Source: an uncultured SAR86 cluster bacterium
GTDB lineage: Bacteria; Pseudomonadota; Gammaproteobacteria; Magnimaribacterales; Magnimaribacteraceae
Length of the DNA: 64,000 bases
Assembly (NCBI GenBank): GCA_902604855.1
Contig: CACLAF010000004.1
Location: 1 to 64,000, forward strand
Direction of reading: 5' to 3'
Positions within the stretch are counted from its first letter, which is position 1, and each line of letters starts with the position of its first letter. Position numbers and translations under genes: made by a program. A model generated the notes under the pieces. The model saw nothing but the letters and a program-made list of their open reading frames with translations, was not told the origin of the DNA and ran no database searches. Below are positions 62,523 through 64,000 of this stretch, one piece after another.

Positions 62523-63722
62523 TTACCAACTTCTAAATATATTAACCATTTCTGGACCATTTGTATTGATATCTTCATCGTAATCCAGGGCATCACTCAT
62601 ACCATTAAGTTCTTTAAAAAAATCATAAGGATTTATGGCTCCCTCAGGAGCAAAAACTCCTTTTCTTTGAATTTTTCCATCTATTAAAAGTTTTAAGCCA
62701 CAAGCCAGGGGAATACCCGTAGCTTCACCCATACTTATCAGGCCAGAGGATTTGAATGTTGCTGTGCATGCTGCCTGTTGACCATCTTTCTTTCCTGAGG
62801 CTACCGCATACAGAGGAGGAGGATCTTCAGAATTTGCACTACTTAGATCAATACCATTTTCTATTCCCGACTCCTCTAGTTCTTTCCTTTTATCTGAAGA
62901 TAGATTCTGGACAATACTTGCAGCTTTTTCTACAGAGATAATTTTCCAATCGACAAGTTTCATAATCCATTTGAGTAAACCGAAGCCACTGCCGTGAGCT
63001 AAATTAATGCTATTTTTGATCGAATCAAAGTGATGAGGAAAAGTAATCGCTTCTGGATGTCCAAAAATACGAGGTTTAAAGTTATTAAAACCAGGTAAAT
63101 CGACTTCAATTTCTTTCAATGGCTTGACCATCTTTGCCTCACCTTTATCTTGTATTCTGACCTTTCCAGTCATTTGCTGAACGGCATGAATCATGGCGGC
63201 ATTCAGTCCAGATTGGGATGATTCTTCCTCTGGCGCAGCACCATCCATAGTCCAGCCAGTATAAAGTGTCTCAGTTTCATCTAATTCTTGTATCGCAGTA
63301 GCTCCAAGCATATTTGTAAGACCTGGACTTGCACCCATTCCAAGAATCGCTGTTATTGAGTTACTTTCTGCCTTTTCGTGTAACGCAAGCATTTCTAGGG
63401 TCGGCTCCCAGTCGTCATTTATATCAAGGTAGTGGCAGGATTTATCAATAGCAGCTTCTAAAATAGGAGGTCCATATTTATAGAAGGGGCCTACGGTGTT
63501 TATAACCACATCTACTTTTTCCATTTCCGACTTTAGTGCATTAGTATCCGTTACATCCAAACCAATACCTGAAACTTTTTCGTTCATAGATGTCGCAAAT
63601 GCTATTGCAGCATCAGCATTGATGTCAGCAACAATTACCTCACTAACATTATCAAAGGCCATACAGGTTGCGACGGCAAATCTACCCATTCCGCCACTTC
63701 CACCAAGAGCTAATACCTTCAC
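62523..63722 (-). CDS. Saccharopine-dehydrogenase-like NAD(P) oxidoreductase
   Basis: A 399-residue protein with an N-terminal Rossmann fold (LGGSGGMGRFAVATC) and the saccharopine dehydrogenase blocks VINTVGPFYKYGPPILEAAI and ASPGLTNMLGA. Many such proteins are not lysine pathway enzymes and act on other substrates. The ATG follows the upstream monooxygenase gene by 9 bases. Confidence 0.82.
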   Translation of the reverse strand: MKVLALGGSGGMGRFAVATCMAFDNVSEVIVADINADAAIAFATSMNEKVSGIGLDVTDTNALKSEMEKVDVVINTVGPFYKYGPPILEAAIDKSCHYLDINDDWEPTLEMLALHEKAESNSITAILGMGASPGLTNMLGATAIQELDETETLYTGWTMDGAAPEEESSQSGLNAAMIHAVQQMTGKVRIQDKGEAKMVKPLKEIEVDLPGFNNFKPRIFGHPEAITFPHHFDSIKNSINLAHGSGFGLLKWIMKLVDWKIISVEKAASIVQNLSSDKRKELEESGIENGIDLSSANSEDPPPLYAVASGKKDGQQAACTATFKSSGLISMGEATGIPLACGLKLLIDGKIQRKGVFAPEGAINPYDFFKELNGMSDALDYDEDINTNGPEMVNIFRSW

Positions 63723-63731
63723 GAATTTATT

Positions 63732-64000
63732 TTATGTTTTGATGATGTCAAATATTCTAATTGACGGTGCTGCTTCACAAAGAGCCGTAACAGCATCTAA
63801 AGTACCATCATCTGTTCTAAATTGAAGATATTTATCATAATGTTCTTTACTATCCCATACTTCAGTAAAGACCCAGTTGTTTGGATTTTCTGTATTGTAG
63901 GTAAGGTCAATTCCCTGGCACCCATCATAGGCTCTAGTTACCTTAAAGGCTTCAGTGCAAATACCGGTAAAGTTATCCTTTTCACCTTCTTTGAGGGTTC
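63732..64000 (-). CDS. Antibiotic biosynthesis monooxygenase (ABM)-type protein, 5' end outside window
   Basis: The C-terminal ~88 codons of an ABM-fold protein, read in the frame ending ...IRIFDIIKT and stopping at 63732-63734. WVFTEVWDSKEHYDKYLQFR is the typical YgiN/ABM core. Such proteins are quinol or small-ring monooxygenases, or their relatives. It is the first visible gene of a minus-strand run with the saccharopine-dehydrogenase-like and DoxX genes. Confidence 0.75.
   Translation of the reverse strand, partial: TLKEGEKDNFTGICTEAFKVTRAYDGCQGIDLTYNTENPNNWVFTEVWDSKEHYDKYLQFRTDDGTLDAVTALCEAAPSIRIFDIIKT

Overview
The window is an AT-rich chromosomal segment of a marine-type gammaproteobacterium with a streamlined genome. 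Compact spacing, single-chain replacements of usual gene pairs and a rich TonB/oxygenase complement fit a SAR86-like or related oligotrophic lineage, but that placement is inference. It spans the replication-origin neighbourhood. The gene order glmS-glmU-atpCDGAHFEB, parB-parA-rsmG-mnmG, mnmE-yidC-yidD-rnpA-rpmH | dnaA-dnaN-recF-gyrB is the classic origin block, and the part to the right (plsC, gmhB, glycyl-tRNA synthetase, lpxL-like, trkA, fmt, def, tsaC, aroE, then the aa3 oxidase operon) matches the order I know from Pseudomonas near oriC and at its cox locus.

Left flank (1-15.8 kb) is accessory. It holds the 3' part of a DUF885 metallo-hydrolase, a MerC-domain membrane protein, a three-gene minus-strand operon (isopenicillin-N-synthase-like 2OG oxygenase, dienelactone-hydrolase-like enzyme, cupin), a stand-alone protein of the Nmad3 (nucleotide modification associated) family, a small secreted protein, two very small membrane-protein genes (one with an apparent frameshift at an A9 tract) and a giant autotransporter of about 3,170 residues with 20 tandem Calx-beta repeats. 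A perfect 11-bp-arm inverted repeat overlaps the upstream ATG of that giant gene.

Core (15.8-40.7 kb): glucosamine-6-phosphate synthesis, the F1Fo ATP synthase operon (no atpI), an epoxide-hydrolase-like gene between parB and atpB, chromosome partition genes, tRNA modification genes, membrane-protein insertion, RNase P protein, L34, and the rightward dnaA-dnaN-recF-gyrB operon. Perfect DnaA boxes flank both the rpmH/dnaA gap and the mnmG start, and a parS-like 16-mer lies inside recF.

Right part (40.7-64 kb): lipid A/phospholipid acyltransferases, an alpha2-type glycyl-tRNA synthetase in the slot where relatives carry glyQ-glyS, TrkA/TrkH potassium uptake, fmt-def, purE-tsaC-aroE, a complete cytochrome c oxidase structural and assembly operon (coxB with fused cytochrome c, coxA, ctaG, coxC, surf1, a Sco-like protein, ctaA, ctaB, sco1), a probable zinc-acquisition unit (small His/Cys secreted protein plus a TonB receptor with His/Asp-rich loops), a cupin, and a minus-strand set of ABM monooxygenase, saccharopine-dehydrogenase-like and DoxX genes. 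No tRNA, rRNA, CRISPR array, insertion sequence or prophage was seen.
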